Shown here piece after piece: positions 16,400 to 25,545 of a stretch of 64,000 nucleotides of DNA. A program made the translations under genes and the position numbers. This stretch comes from Belliella alkalica (GTDB lineage Bacteria; Bacteroidota; Bacteroidia; Cytophagales; Cyclobacteriaceae), in contig NZ_JAKZGO010000014.1 of assembly GCF_022549785.1 (NCBI RefSeq), forward strand, positions 1-64,000. The letters run 5' to 3'. The stretch's first letter is position 1, and each line of letters starts with the position of its first letter. The notes under the pieces are model-generated. The model ran no database searches. It worked only from the letters and a program-made list of their open reading frames with translations, and was not told the origin of the DNA.

Positions 16400-17632
16400 A
16401 TGGAACTTATCAATCAAACCTATCAAATCCAAGGTCTTGAAGTGACCGAATTGGCTAGCAAATATCAAACCCCAGTTTATGTATATGATGGGGAAAAGAT
16501 TTTGAGCCAGGTCAAACTTTTGCAAGAAGCTTTTTCAAGTGTAAACCTTAAGATAAAGTATGCTACCAAAGCTCTTTCCAATATAAATATCCTGAAGCTC
16601 TTGAAGAAGGCAGGGTCTGGAATCGATGCAGTATCCATAGAAGAAGTTAAGCTTGGGATGTACGCTGGTTTTGAACCGAGCGACATAATGTACACGCCAA
16701 ACTGTGTCTCTTTCGAAGAGATTCAAGAAGCTGTAAGCTTAGGGGTCATGATAAATATTGATAATATCCCAATGCTGGAACATTTTGGTAATTCATATGG
16801 AAATACTGTTCCTATTTGTATCAGATTAAACCCGCATATCATGGCGGGAGGAAATGCTAAAATATCGGTTGGGCATATTGATAGCAAATTTGGTATTTCT
16901 ATATTACAACTAAAAAACATACTAAGTGTAGTAGAGCAATATAACCTAAATGTAATAGGTCTGCATGTCCATACTGGTTCGGATATTTTGGAAGCTGAAG
17001 TATTCTTAAAGGGGGCAAAAATACTCTTTGATGCCGCAAGGGAGTTTAATGATTTGAAATTCTTGGATTTTGGAGGAGGATTCAAGGTGGCTTACAAAGA
17101 AGGGGATATCGCTACTGATATCATGGACATCGGAAAAAAAGTGTCGGCAGCTTTTGTCGAATTCTGTAAAGTATATGGACGTGATTTGGAGCTTTGGTTT
17201 GAACCCGGGAAGTTTCTAGTAAGTGAAAGTGGGTATCTTTTGGTTAAAGCCAATGTGATCAAATCAACACCCGTTTCTACATTTGTGGGGGTTGATTCTG
17301 GATTGAATCACCTGATTCGCCCAATGATGTATGATGCTTACCATGGTGTAGTAAATGTTTCTAATACAACAGGAGATCAGCATATTTATAGTGTAGTTGG
17401 GTATATATGTGAGACTGATACGATCGCTACTGACCGAAAAATGAACGATGTCAAAGAAGGGGATACCATAGCTATCAAAAATGCTGGTGCTTATGGGTTT
17501 AGTATGTCATCCAATTACAATTCTAGATTAAGACCACCTGAAGTTTTGATTTTGGGCGGAAAGGATTATTTGATTAGAGAAAGGGAAACTTTCGATGATA
17601 TATTAAAGAATCAAGTAGATATTGGGATTTGA
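16400..17632 (+). CDS. lysA: Diaminopimelate decarboxylase
   Basis: 410 residues, fold-type III PLP enzyme. PLP lysine in KYATKALSN, HVHTGSD, GGGFKVAYKEGD, the substrate-binding EPGKFLVSESGYL, and the active-site cysteine in GYICETDT. It decarboxylates meso-diaminopimelate to lysine, the last step of the pathway. Family-typical length. Monocistronic, with an own promoter box and a terminator at 17771-17796. Confidence 0.93.
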   Translation: MELINQTYQIQGLEVTELASKYQTPVYVYDGEKILSQVKLLQEAFSSVNLKIKYATKALSNINILKLLKKAGSGIDAVSIEEVKLGMYAGFEPSDIMYTPNCVSFEEIQEAVSLGVMINIDNIPMLEHFGNSYGNTVPICIRLNPHIMAGGNAKISVGHIDSKFGISILQLKNILSVVEQYNLNVIGLHVHTGSDILEAEVFLKGAKILFDAAREFNDLKFLDFGGGFKVAYKEGDIATDIMDIGKKVSAAFVEFCKVYGRDLELWFEPGKFLVSESGYLLVKANVIKSTPVSTFVGVDSGLNHLIRPMMYDAYHGVVNVSNTTGDQHIYSVVGYICETDTIATDRKMNDVKEGDTIAIKNAGAYGFSMSSNYNSRLRPPEVLILGGKDYLIRERETFDDILKNQVDIGI

Positions 17633-17770
17633 TATAAGTATCTTATCATCAGTAAAGTTGTAAATTTAATTTAGATTTTACCTTTTGAACCAAATGTTAT
17701 AATTAGTATATTTGTGTGGGGTGAATATCCTAAATTTATAATCCCTAGTAGTAGTAATTAATTTGTAAAG

Positions 17771-17796
17771 ACCCGATAATTTTATCGGGTTTTTTT
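17771..17796 (+). terminator. Rho-independent terminator after lysA
   Basis: ACCCGATAA and TTATCGGGT with a 2-nt loop, followed by seven T. It lies 138 nt after the lysA stop; the nucleotides between hold no evident gene. Confidence 0.85.
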
Positions 17797-18180
17797 GATT
17801 CAATCAGGTTCTGTTTTGATATCTTTTTATTAACTCTTTTTTTCAAAGCTGTAGTTAGTTTACAAATAACTTTTATTCCAGATAGTATTTTGACACATTA
17901 AAAAAGCAACTCTTCACTATATTTTTGGACATTGTATTAAAATAAGAAAAATAGTATTTTTTTTAGATTAAATTCTTATTTATAATAATGTATAAAATTT
18001 TGGAAATACATAAAATATTCTTTTTATTATCTGAATAGAATGAATTGAGGGAATATCATTTTGATAAATTTGAAAAGCATAAAATATTGTTTTAAATTTT
18101 GTAAAACAAAAAGATGTGTTTAAAGTGCAAATTTCCAGATTCTAACTCATCTCAATTTCATTTCTCAAAATTATTTATTG
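17797..18180. other. AT-rich intergenic stretch
   Basis: Strongly AT-rich leader region before the adhesin gene. No open frame, tRNA or clear hairpin seen; it presumably holds the promoter and a long 5' leader of the secreted protein gene. Confidence 0.5.
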
Positions 18181-20058
18181 ATGAAGGTTTTAAAAAGGAA
18201 ATTTGGAAAATGTCTCTTGACTTGTACCATAATTTGGTTTCTGGTCGGGTATTCCTATGCTTTGCCTTCGATTGATGTTTTTACACATTATTCTGAGGGG
18301 GTTTTTCAACAAACGCAATCTCAACATTCACAATCAGCATCTTTTGGTAAGATTGAAGTAGATGTGTCTGGTAAGCTTGCCTTATGTAGCCATGAAGATA
18401 AAGGTGAAATAATTTTGGATGTGAAAGGTGGTGTTGCTCCATATACATTTCTTTGGAACAATAATGCTACCGACCAAAATAGGTACAATTTGTTTGCTGG
18501 AACATACACTGTATTCATCAAAGACAGCCGAGGTACAGAACATGTAGAAAGAATAGTCATTCAACCACCTTTTCCACTTATAGTAGAGCTAGATGAAATA
18601 AAGCATGGATCATGTGCCAATAACAATCTAGGTTCGGCTAAGATCAAGGTGAAAATAGGGCGAGGAGATCCATATAGAGTTGAGTGGAGTCATGGTTTGA
18701 TGGATAGTATGGAGGCAAAAGATCTACCAGGTGGCGAATATAGTGTTACAGTTTATGATCTATTTAACTGTAGTAAGACTATTTACTTTTCAATTGTTTC
18801 TGAAGGTGCTAGTATTCAAGCAGTCGAAAATATAACGCATGTTGGTTGTGGGGGAGAATCAAATGGTAGTATTCAGCTAAATATCTCGGGGGGAGTTGAG
18901 CCTTATACTTATAGATGGTCGAATGGTCAGACTACCAAAGATATCTCAAACCTTGCAAAAGGAGAATATAGTGTCCAAATACATGACTCAAAAGGCTGTA
19001 CAATTACTAAAAATTACTCCGTTAATCAGAGTGCAGCTCCAATACCTTTGAGTTTAGACTTGTTGGAAGTCAGTCATGTGAGTTGCTCAGGATTGAGTGA
19101 AGGAAGTGTTGAGTTTGAAATAAATGGTGGATTAGCGCCATTCGATATCTCCTGGTCTGATGGAACCAAAGGTTTATTAAAAAGAAGCGGTTTGTCTGCT
19201 GGTGTTTACAACTTGGTTGTTAGAGATTCTTTTGGTTGTATGATATCCCAAGAGGTCGTTGTTAGGGAGTTTGATGCTCTTAATGTTCAAATTGATAATA
19301 CATTAGAAGTTGATTGTGATTCTGGAGATAAAAAGGGTGTCGCATGGGTAAATATTTCAGGAGGAAATCCTCCATACAAAATCAAATGGAATACAGGAGA
19401 AGATTCTAGAGAAATCAATTTTTTCTCAAATACACTTTTAAGTGCTGAAATTATAGATGCAAATGGTTGTAAAGTATTCAGTGAGTTGAAAGTAAGTTTC
19501 CCCGACAACAAGGACAATGCGAAATTAGATTTTGACTTTAGAAAACTTAAGATCAGTTCTGATTTAGATGTTTTCACAAATGAGCCTATACAATTTGAAG
19601 CTTTTATTCCAGATCAATATGTCAGTTGGAAGTGGGACTTTGGTGATGGCGTTACAAGTCTAGAAAAAGATCCCATACATTTATTTGCAACGGGAGGTGA
19701 ATTTGAAGTTCAACTTGTGGGGTATGATATATTTGGTTGCTCGTCTATTGAAAGAAATATTATCTATGTAAAGGAAATTATTGAAGTTCTGGTTTTGCCA
19801 AATGCTTTCACACCCAATGGAGATGGCTTGAATGATAGATTTGTCCCCATTATGAAAGGGATTTCTAATTTTGAAATGAATATTTTCAATCATTGGGGAG
19901 AACATGTCTATAAAGAATCAGGACTCGACCTTCAAGGCTGGGATGGCTTTTACAAGGGTAAATTGTTGCCTAAAGGTAACTACATATACAAAATAACTTA
20001 TACTACAACAGAAGGTGTTGTAGTCGACAAAACAGGTGGTGTCACCCTTATTAGGTAG
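18181..20058 (+). CDS. SprB-repeat, PKD and CHU_C domain protein, type IX secretion substrate
   Basis: 625 residues from the ATG at 18181; the preceding TTG at 18178 is less likely. Signal peptide (residues 1-28), then about five SprB-type repeats (GGVAPYTFLWNN, GGVEPYTYRWSNGQTTKDISNL, GGLAPFDISWSDG, GGNPPYKIKWNTGE). Next comes a PKD domain (WKWDFGDGVTSLEKDPIHLF) and a C-terminal gliding-associated CHU_C domain (FTPNGDGLNDRFVP ... GWDGFYKGKLLPKGNY). The last is the type B signal for type IX secretion. Its partner PorP/SprF follows 4 nt downstream. A surface adhesin much shorter than SprB itself. Confidence 0.9.
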   Translation: MKVLKRKFGKCLLTCTIIWFLVGYSYALPSIDVFTHYSEGVFQQTQSQHSQSASFGKIEVDVSGKLALCSHEDKGEIILDVKGGVAPYTFLWNNNATDQNRYNLFAGTYTVFIKDSRGTEHVERIVIQPPFPLIVELDEIKHGSCANNNLGSAKIKVKIGRGDPYRVEWSHGLMDSMEAKDLPGGEYSVTVYDLFNCSKTIYFSIVSEGASIQAVENITHVGCGGESNGSIQLNISGGVEPYTYRWSNGQTTKDISNLAKGEYSVQIHDSKGCTITKNYSVNQSAAPIPLSLDLLEVSHVSCSGLSEGSVEFEINGGLAPFDISWSDGTKGLLKRSGLSAGVYNLVVRDSFGCMISQEVVVREFDALNVQIDNTLEVDCDSGDKKGVAWVNISGGNPPYKIKWNTGEDSREINFFSNTLLSAEIIDANGCKVFSELKVSFPDNKDNAKLDFDFRKLKISSDLDVFTNEPIQFEAFIPDQYVSWKWDFGDGVTSLEKDPIHLFATGGEFEVQLVGYDIFGCSSIERNIIYVKEIIEVLVLPNAFTPNGDGLNDRFVPIMKGISNFEMNIFNHWGEHVYKESGLDLQGWDGFYKGKLLPKGNYIYKITYTTTEGVVVDKTGGVTLIR

Positions 20059-20062
20059 TTAT

Positions 20063-21088
20063 ATGAAATGCATCTGGATCATTATCGCCTTTTTATTTGT
20101 AATACACGCTGCAGAAGCTCAGGATATTCAGTTTTCGCAATTTTATGCAGCTCCAATTTATTTGAACCCTGCATTTGCAGGAGCATCTGAAATGACGAGA
20201 GTTGGTATCAACTACAGAAATCAATGGCCCGGAATGGGACAGACCCTCAATTCATATTCAGCATACATAGACCATTATCTTTTTAATTTAAATAGTGGAA
20301 TTGGCCTAATAGTCAATGGTACACAAGAATCTATGGCTAATCTCAGCACAATGGAAGTTGGCGCAGCTTATTCCTACAGATTGCAATTGGGTTTCAATAG
20401 CTTCGTAAGATTTGGGGGCCAAGCTAGCTTTGTGTCTAGAGATGCGAATTTTGATAACTTGGTTTTCGGTAGTCAAATTGACAGTGATGGAACAATAGGG
20501 GATTTTAGTGGTGAGAGCCTTGATTTTGACTCTAAACACAGATTTCTTGATTATAACTTCGGGATTCTGTATCACAATGAAGTCGCTTGGTTAGGGGTTT
20601 CTGCCCACCATATTACTCAGCCTAGTTTGTCTTTTGTCCAAAATGAGTTTAGCAAACTTCCTATGAAGCTCTCCGCTCATGGAGGATTGAAATTTGATTT
20701 GTCTGGTGGAACATCCCAAAATTTTTACAATAATTCAGAAGGCGTCAGAGAATTAGTTTTAGCGTTTAATTATAAAAGGCAAGATCTATTTAATCAATTG
20801 GATTTGGGAGCCCAAATTCATTTGCAGCCTATAGTTTTTGGTTTGTGGTATAGAGGATTACCTACTACAGGCGATGCTTTACCAAACAGTGAGTCAATAA
20901 TAGGACTTTTTGGTATCTCTCTAAATTCAGGCTTGGATATTGGATACAGTTATGACTTTACACTTTCTCAACTTGGACAAGCCAATACTGGTGGGGCACA
21001 TGAGATATCTATGAGATTTTCCTTTTTGGCTGGAGACTCTGCTCAAAAGGGCCGAAGAGCGAGTAGTATGCCTTGTTTCAAATATTGA
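20063..21088 (+). CDS. PorP/SprF-family outer membrane protein
   Basis: 341 residues from the ATG at 20063 (MKCIWIIIAFLFVIHAAEAQ, signal peptide). It continues DIQFSQFYAAPIYLNPAFAGA, the hallmark start of PorP/SprF proteins, and repeats amphipathic beta strands to the C-terminus. Members help export and anchor a specific adhesin encoded next door. The longer frame from 20036 overlaps the adhesin and lacks a signal peptide at its front, so I prefer 20063. Forms an operon with the SprB-repeat protein. Confidence 0.9.
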   Translation: MKCIWIIIAFLFVIHAAEAQDIQFSQFYAAPIYLNPAFAGASEMTRVGINYRNQWPGMGQTLNSYSAYIDHYLFNLNSGIGLIVNGTQESMANLSTMEVGAAYSYRLQLGFNSFVRFGGQASFVSRDANFDNLVFGSQIDSDGTIGDFSGESLDFDSKHRFLDYNFGILYHNEVAWLGVSAHHITQPSLSFVQNEFSKLPMKLSAHGGLKFDLSGGTSQNFYNNSEGVRELVLAFNYKRQDLFNQLDLGAQIHLQPIVFGLWYRGLPTTGDALPNSESIIGLFGISLNSGLDIGYSYDFTLSQLGQANTGGAHEISMRFSFLAGDSAQKGRRASSMPCFKY

Positions 21089-21248
21089 TATAGATGATTA
21101 CTCGTTTTGACATTGTAAGATAAGTAATATAATGGCGACAAGATTTTAGCATTGATTTACCATTTCTTGATCTCCTTTAAGAAGTGTTTTTTTGAAATCT
21201 ATAAACAAATAGTCAATACTTTGGCTTTTTAATAAAAAAGTAGATCAC

Positions 21249-22778
21249 ATGTCAAAAATACTACGACTAATATTAGGCGATCAGTTAAATATCAACCATT
21301 CTTGGTTCAAAGAAGTCAAACCTGAAGTGACCTATGTCTTGATGGAGATGAAGCAAGAGACAGACTATGTGGTGCATCACATTCAGAAAGTCGTAGCCTT
21401 CTTTCTTGCCATGAGAAATTTTTCTGAAGCGCTTTCAGATTTGGGTCATCAGGTGATTTACTTAACACTAGACAATAATAGCAACCAACAAGATTTATCC
21501 AAAAACATTAAATATTTATTAAGTGAAAATGAATTTGACAAGTTTCAATACCAGCTACCTGACGAATATCGCCTAGACAAGCAATTGTTGGAAATATGCA
21601 AAGAGCTAGAAGTGGAGGCATCCTGTTTTGATACAGAACACTTCCTGACAAGTAGAGATTTTTTAAAGGATTTTTTCAAAGGAAAGAAAACATATTTAAT
21701 GGAGACATTCTATCGAGAAATGCGAAAGCAGTATGATGTCTTGATGGATGGAAAAGAACCAATGACTGGAAAATGGAACTACGATCATAGCAATAGAAAT
21801 AAGTTTAAAGATCCGTTACTTTTACAGCCTGCCAAAAGTTTTGGTAAGGATGTTTCTGAAATCATTGAATTACTGGAAAACAATAAAGTAGAGACAATCG
21901 GTAAGATTGATAAAAGCCAAATTGAATGGCCAACAAGTAGAACTGAGAGTTTGAGTCTGATTACTTATTTCTGTCAAAAATTGCTTTCAAACTTTGGGGA
22001 ATATCAAGATGCTATGTACACAGGGGATAAGTTTCTATTCCATAGCCGTCTCAGTTTTGCTTTAAATACCAAAATGATTTCTCCATTAGAGGTGGTTCAG
22101 GAAGTTGAAAAATTTTGGTTGAAGCATCAAGATTCAATATCGATTTCCCAAGTTGAGGGGTTTGTTAGGCAGATAATAGGATGGAGGGAATACATGAGAG
22201 GAGTTTATTGGGCCAAAATGCCTACATACAAATCGCTCAACTTTTTTGGTCATGACCGAGATTTGCCGGGGTATTTTTGGAATGGAAAGACAAAGATGAA
22301 TTGCCTGAAGCACGCTATAGGTCAATCTTTGGACTCTGCTTATGCACACCACATACAGCGGCTTATGGTTACTGGCAATTTTATGTTATTGGCAGGAATT
22401 CATCCAGATCAGGTTGATGAATGGTATCTGGGAATATATATTGACGCGATTGAGTGGGTTGAAATCACCAATACTCGCGGTATGAGTCAGTATGCAGATG
22501 GCGGAATTGTGGGCACAAAACCTTATGTTTCTTCTGCAAATTACATTGATAAAATGAGCGATTATTGTGGGAGCTGCTTTTATAAGAAAAACTTAAAAGT
22601 AGGTGATAAATCCTGTCCCTTCAATAGTCTATATTGGCATTTCTACGCTAGAAATGAAGACAAGCTGGCAAAAAACCCAAGGATTGGAATGGCTTATAGA
22701 ACTTTGGCGAAAATGAAAGACAAGGAAGCAATACTCAAGCAGGCGGAATCTTATCTAGATAATTTGGAGAATTTGTAA
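21249..22778 (+). CDS. Iron-sulfur (6-4) photolyase / cryptochrome-related protein
   Basis: 509 residues. The N-terminal LILGDQLNINHSWF and later GWREYMRGVYW, FFGHDRDLPGYFW and NTRGMSQYADGG are typical of the deoxyribodipyrimidine photolyase-related family (PhrB of Agrobacterium). Four cysteines that would hold a [4Fe-4S] cluster are present at C352, C440, C443 and C456, with spacing equal to that reported for PhrB as I recall it. It binds FAD and probably repairs (6-4) photoproducts by blue light. Single gene with an AT-rich upstream region. Confidence 0.9.
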   Translation: MSKILRLILGDQLNINHSWFKEVKPEVTYVLMEMKQETDYVVHHIQKVVAFFLAMRNFSEALSDLGHQVIYLTLDNNSNQQDLSKNIKYLLSENEFDKFQYQLPDEYRLDKQLLEICKELEVEASCFDTEHFLTSRDFLKDFFKGKKTYLMETFYREMRKQYDVLMDGKEPMTGKWNYDHSNRNKFKDPLLLQPAKSFGKDVSEIIELLENNKVETIGKIDKSQIEWPTSRTESLSLITYFCQKLLSNFGEYQDAMYTGDKFLFHSRLSFALNTKMISPLEVVQEVEKFWLKHQDSISISQVEGFVRQIIGWREYMRGVYWAKMPTYKSLNFFGHDRDLPGYFWNGKTKMNCLKHAIGQSLDSAYAHHIQRLMVTGNFMLLAGIHPDQVDEWYLGIYIDAIEWVEITNTRGMSQYADGGIVGTKPYVSSANYIDKMSDYCGSCFYKKNLKVGDKSCPFNSLYWHFYARNEDKLAKNPRIGMAYRTLAKMKDKEAILKQAESYLDNLENL

Positions 22779-22820
22779 TTGATTGGTTTGCTATATAAGT
22801 GTTATTCATGACAAACCAAA

Positions 22821-23942
22821 TCATCTCTTATTAATGATATCAAGAACCTTTTCTTTTGGAAGGGACTTGATGGTTCGACCATCCTTGCCTTTCATGTCCT
22901 CAGCTGCAAACAGGGAGTTCAAAATTGCCTCCTCAGTAGCCTCTATCGTTGCCAGAAACAAAGCTGTCACGTCGTCATTCCCAAGTTCTTTTTTCTCTAA
23001 TAGGGTCAATGTTTTTTGTTGATGTGGAATTAGGTTTTTTTCATAATTTGAAAAAGCAATGACATAGTCTCCTGAGCCATTGGATGCGATTCCACCAGTC
23101 TTTGCCAGGCCCATCATTGCTCTTTGTGCCATTCTTTTGAGGGTTCTTTCGCCAACAGGCGCATTGGTAGCGACTACGATCATGCATGAGCCATCCGCTG
23201 ACTCCAATTGGTTGCGAAAAGAATATTGATCCAATTCTTTTCCTATTTGAGTACCATTGATTTGTAGAACACCTCCAAAATTTGTTTGGACAAGTACACC
23301 TACAGTATAGTCACCTAAGGAAGTTGGGAGTTTTCGTGAAGCGGTACCTATCCCACCTTTGAATCCAAAGCACACTGTGCCGGTACCTGCTCCTACATTG
23401 CCTTCTTCTACAAACACATCATTTGCATTGCTGATAGCTTGTAATACATCTTGTTTGGTGATGTGCATGCCACGAATATCATTCAACATCCCATCATTTG
23501 TTTCTCCTACCACAGCATTGACAGACTGAACTTTGTCATTCCCATCTTGGCTAAGTGTGTACTGTATTACTCCCTCTATTCCTGCTGCAACACTTAGTGT
23601 ATTTGTCAATATAATTGGGGATTCTATATTCCCAAGTTCATCAATTTGGGTTGAGCCTGCTAGTTTCCCAAAACCATTTCCCACAAAAACAGCAGCAGGA
23701 ATTTTATTTTGAAAAAGGTTTCCTTGATGAGGGATAATCGCGGTGACACCTGTTCTAATATCATCGCCCTCTATCTTAGTCAAGTGCCCTACACGCACTC
23801 CTGAGACATCAAGAATTGAGTTTTTGCTTCCAGGACTCATTACACCGATCTCTATACCATGACTACGAAGCTTGCCTTGAGAAAAAGAACAAGGTACTGC
23901 GCTGAAAAATACGATTATGGAAATAATTAGATAATGTTTCAT
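22821..23942 (-). CDS. P1 family peptidase (DmpA-like)
   Basis: 373 residues with a signal peptide (MKHYLIISIIVFFSAVPCSFS). The family (S58, N-terminal nucleophile aminopeptidases such as DmpA) is recognised from ILDVSGVRVGH, GVTAIIPH, NTLSVAAGIEGVIQYTL, and VVATNAPVGERTLKRMAQRA followed by GLAKTGGIASNGSGDY. Autocleavage in this family occurs before a serine or threonine of a GS-type motif; I cannot place it with certainty. Starts 4 nt after the stop of the aldehyde dehydrogenase, so they may be co-transcribed, although no functional link is evident. Exported hydrolase of amino-acid amides or esters by family. Confidence 0.85.
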   Translation of the reverse strand: MKHYLIISIIVFFSAVPCSFSQGKLRSHGIEIGVMSPGSKNSILDVSGVRVGHLTKIEGDDIRTGVTAIIPHQGNLFQNKIPAAVFVGNGFGKLAGSTQIDELGNIESPIILTNTLSVAAGIEGVIQYTLSQDGNDKVQSVNAVVGETNDGMLNDIRGMHITKQDVLQAISNANDVFVEEGNVGAGTGTVCFGFKGGIGTASRKLPTSLGDYTVGVLVQTNFGGVLQINGTQIGKELDQYSFRNQLESADGSCMIVVATNAPVGERTLKRMAQRAMMGLAKTGGIASNGSGDYVIAFSNYEKNLIPHQQKTLTLLEKKELGNDDVTALFLATIEATEEAILNSLFAAEDMKGKDGRTIKSLPKEKVLDIINKR

Positions 23943-23946
23943 AGGG

Positions 23947-25371
23947 TTAAAACCATTTTAATAAAAACGATGTAATTTTCTTTCCTGTAAATCCATAAGG
24001 AGGGTAGAGAGATTTGGAAGAAGTAAGGCCTACCCTTTGCTTGAGCACCGCTTTCTCGTTGCTAAAGGCAAGAAAGCCATGATGTCCATGTGCTTTCCCA
24101 ATTCCTGAGTTATTTATCCCTCCAAATGGGAGTTCATGATGAAGGAAATGTATCACACAATCATTTGTAACGGCCCCTCCTGAGGACGTTTTATTAAGGA
24201 TAGTGTTGATAGAATTTTCATTATTTGAAAAGACATACAAAGCTAAGGGCTTGGGTTTGGAATTTACAAAACGGATTGCTTCATGAATATCTACATAATT
24301 AACAATTGGGAGAATCGGGCCAAATATTTCCTCATTTAATACGTCCATGTTTTCTGATACCTCTGTTAAGATAGTAGGTTCAAAAAAATTCTCATTTACA
24401 TTTATCTTTCCGCCAAATTCAACTTTTGCGCCTTTTGATATAGCGTCCGATAGTAAAGAATTCAATCTGACTAAATGCTTATCATTTACTATTCTAGCAT
24501 AATCGTTTGAATGCTCGATACCCTTGTTCTTTGGATTGTACATTTTTGTTATCTCATCATTAAGAGCGTTAACAAAGGGTAATTGTATATCTTGATGAAC
24601 TAATACATAATCGGGAGCGATACAAGTTTGTCCACAATTGACAAATTTCCCCCAAATAACTTTTGAAGCAGCATCTAGTAGATCTACATCTTTATCAATA
24701 ATTGCAGGAGATTTACCACCCAACTCCAATGTAACTGAAGAGAGGTTTTCGGCAGCTGCTTTCATGATTATTTTACCCACATTAGGGCTTCCTGTAAAGA
24801 ATATATGGTCAAACGGTTTGGAAAGTAGGTATTGTGATATTTCTACCTCACCTTCAAACACAGCCACTGTGTCAGGCTCGTATAACTCCTCAATCATCCT
24901 TCTAATCAATGCAGAGGCATGAGGTGTCATTTCTGAGGGTTTGATAATAGCAGTACATCCCGCTGCCAAGGCAGAGACCAATGGTCCTATTGCCAAGTTG
25001 AATGGGTAATTCCAAGGAGCAATTATCAAAGATGTACCTTTGGGTTCATATTGGATGTACGAGCTTGTTCCGAGAAGGGCGAGTGACCTTGACACTTTTT
25101 TTGGCTCCATCCAATCATTGAGGTTCTTGATTACATACTTAATTTCAGATGTTACTGTGAAAATTTCCGAAATGTCTATTTCCGAATATGGTTTCTTGAA
25201 ATCTGCGTGAATAGCCTTTCTTATGTCATCAAGATGGGTTTTTATCCAATCCAAAAGGTTTTCTAATTGCTTAATTCTGTAATCAGAAGTGCTCTCTCTC
25301 AATCTTATTGAGTTGGATTTTTGTAGGGAGAAAGTTTTTGATATTTCTAATTCTATTAATGATTCATCCAT
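23947..25371 (-). CDS. Aldehyde dehydrogenase (class 3-like)
   Basis: 474 residues. Cofactor and catalytic signature IIAPWNYPFNLAIGPL, FTGSPNVGK, catalytic glutamate in LELGGKSPA, catalytic cysteine in FVNCGQTCIAPDY, then EIFGPILPI and PFGGINNSGIGKAHG. The hydrophobic C-terminus (ITSFLLKWF) and length fit the class 3 fatty-aldehyde type, which oxidises medium- or long-chain aldehydes with NAD(P). Upstream gene of a possible two-gene unit with the P1 peptidase. Confidence 0.9.
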   Translation of the reverse strand: MDESLIELEISKTFSLQKSNSIRLRESTSDYRIKQLENLLDWIKTHLDDIRKAIHADFKKPYSEIDISEIFTVTSEIKYVIKNLNDWMEPKKVSRSLALLGTSSYIQYEPKGTSLIIAPWNYPFNLAIGPLVSALAAGCTAIIKPSEMTPHASALIRRMIEELYEPDTVAVFEGEVEISQYLLSKPFDHIFFTGSPNVGKIIMKAAAENLSSVTLELGGKSPAIIDKDVDLLDAASKVIWGKFVNCGQTCIAPDYVLVHQDIQLPFVNALNDEITKMYNPKNKGIEHSNDYARIVNDKHLVRLNSLLSDAISKGAKVEFGGKINVNENFFEPTILTEVSENMDVLNEEIFGPILPIVNYVDIHEAIRFVNSKPKPLALYVFSNNENSINTILNKTSSGGAVTNDCVIHFLHHELPFGGINNSGIGKAHGHHGFLAFSNEKAVLKQRVGLTSSKSLYPPYGFTGKKITSFLLKWF

Positions 25372-25410
25372 TTTGTTTATGATTACTTAATTAGGTTTAA
25401 GTTAAACAAA

Positions 25411-25471
25411 AAAAAGGAATGACTGACAAGACTTTATGGTTATTTAAGTCATATCAAATCATTCCTTTTTT
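25411..25471. terminator. Long-loop inverted repeat, probable terminator
   Basis: AAAAAGGAATGA pairs with TCATTCCTTTTT across about 36 nt. It sits between the M23 peptidase end and the aldehyde dehydrogenase start, two minus-strand genes. Confidence 0.5.
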
Positions 25472-25545
25472 AACTATGTAGCTTAGTAATTTCCCAGTCT
25501 GAGATTATTGAAATCAGTCTTCTACATAGGAATATGCTATGGAGA

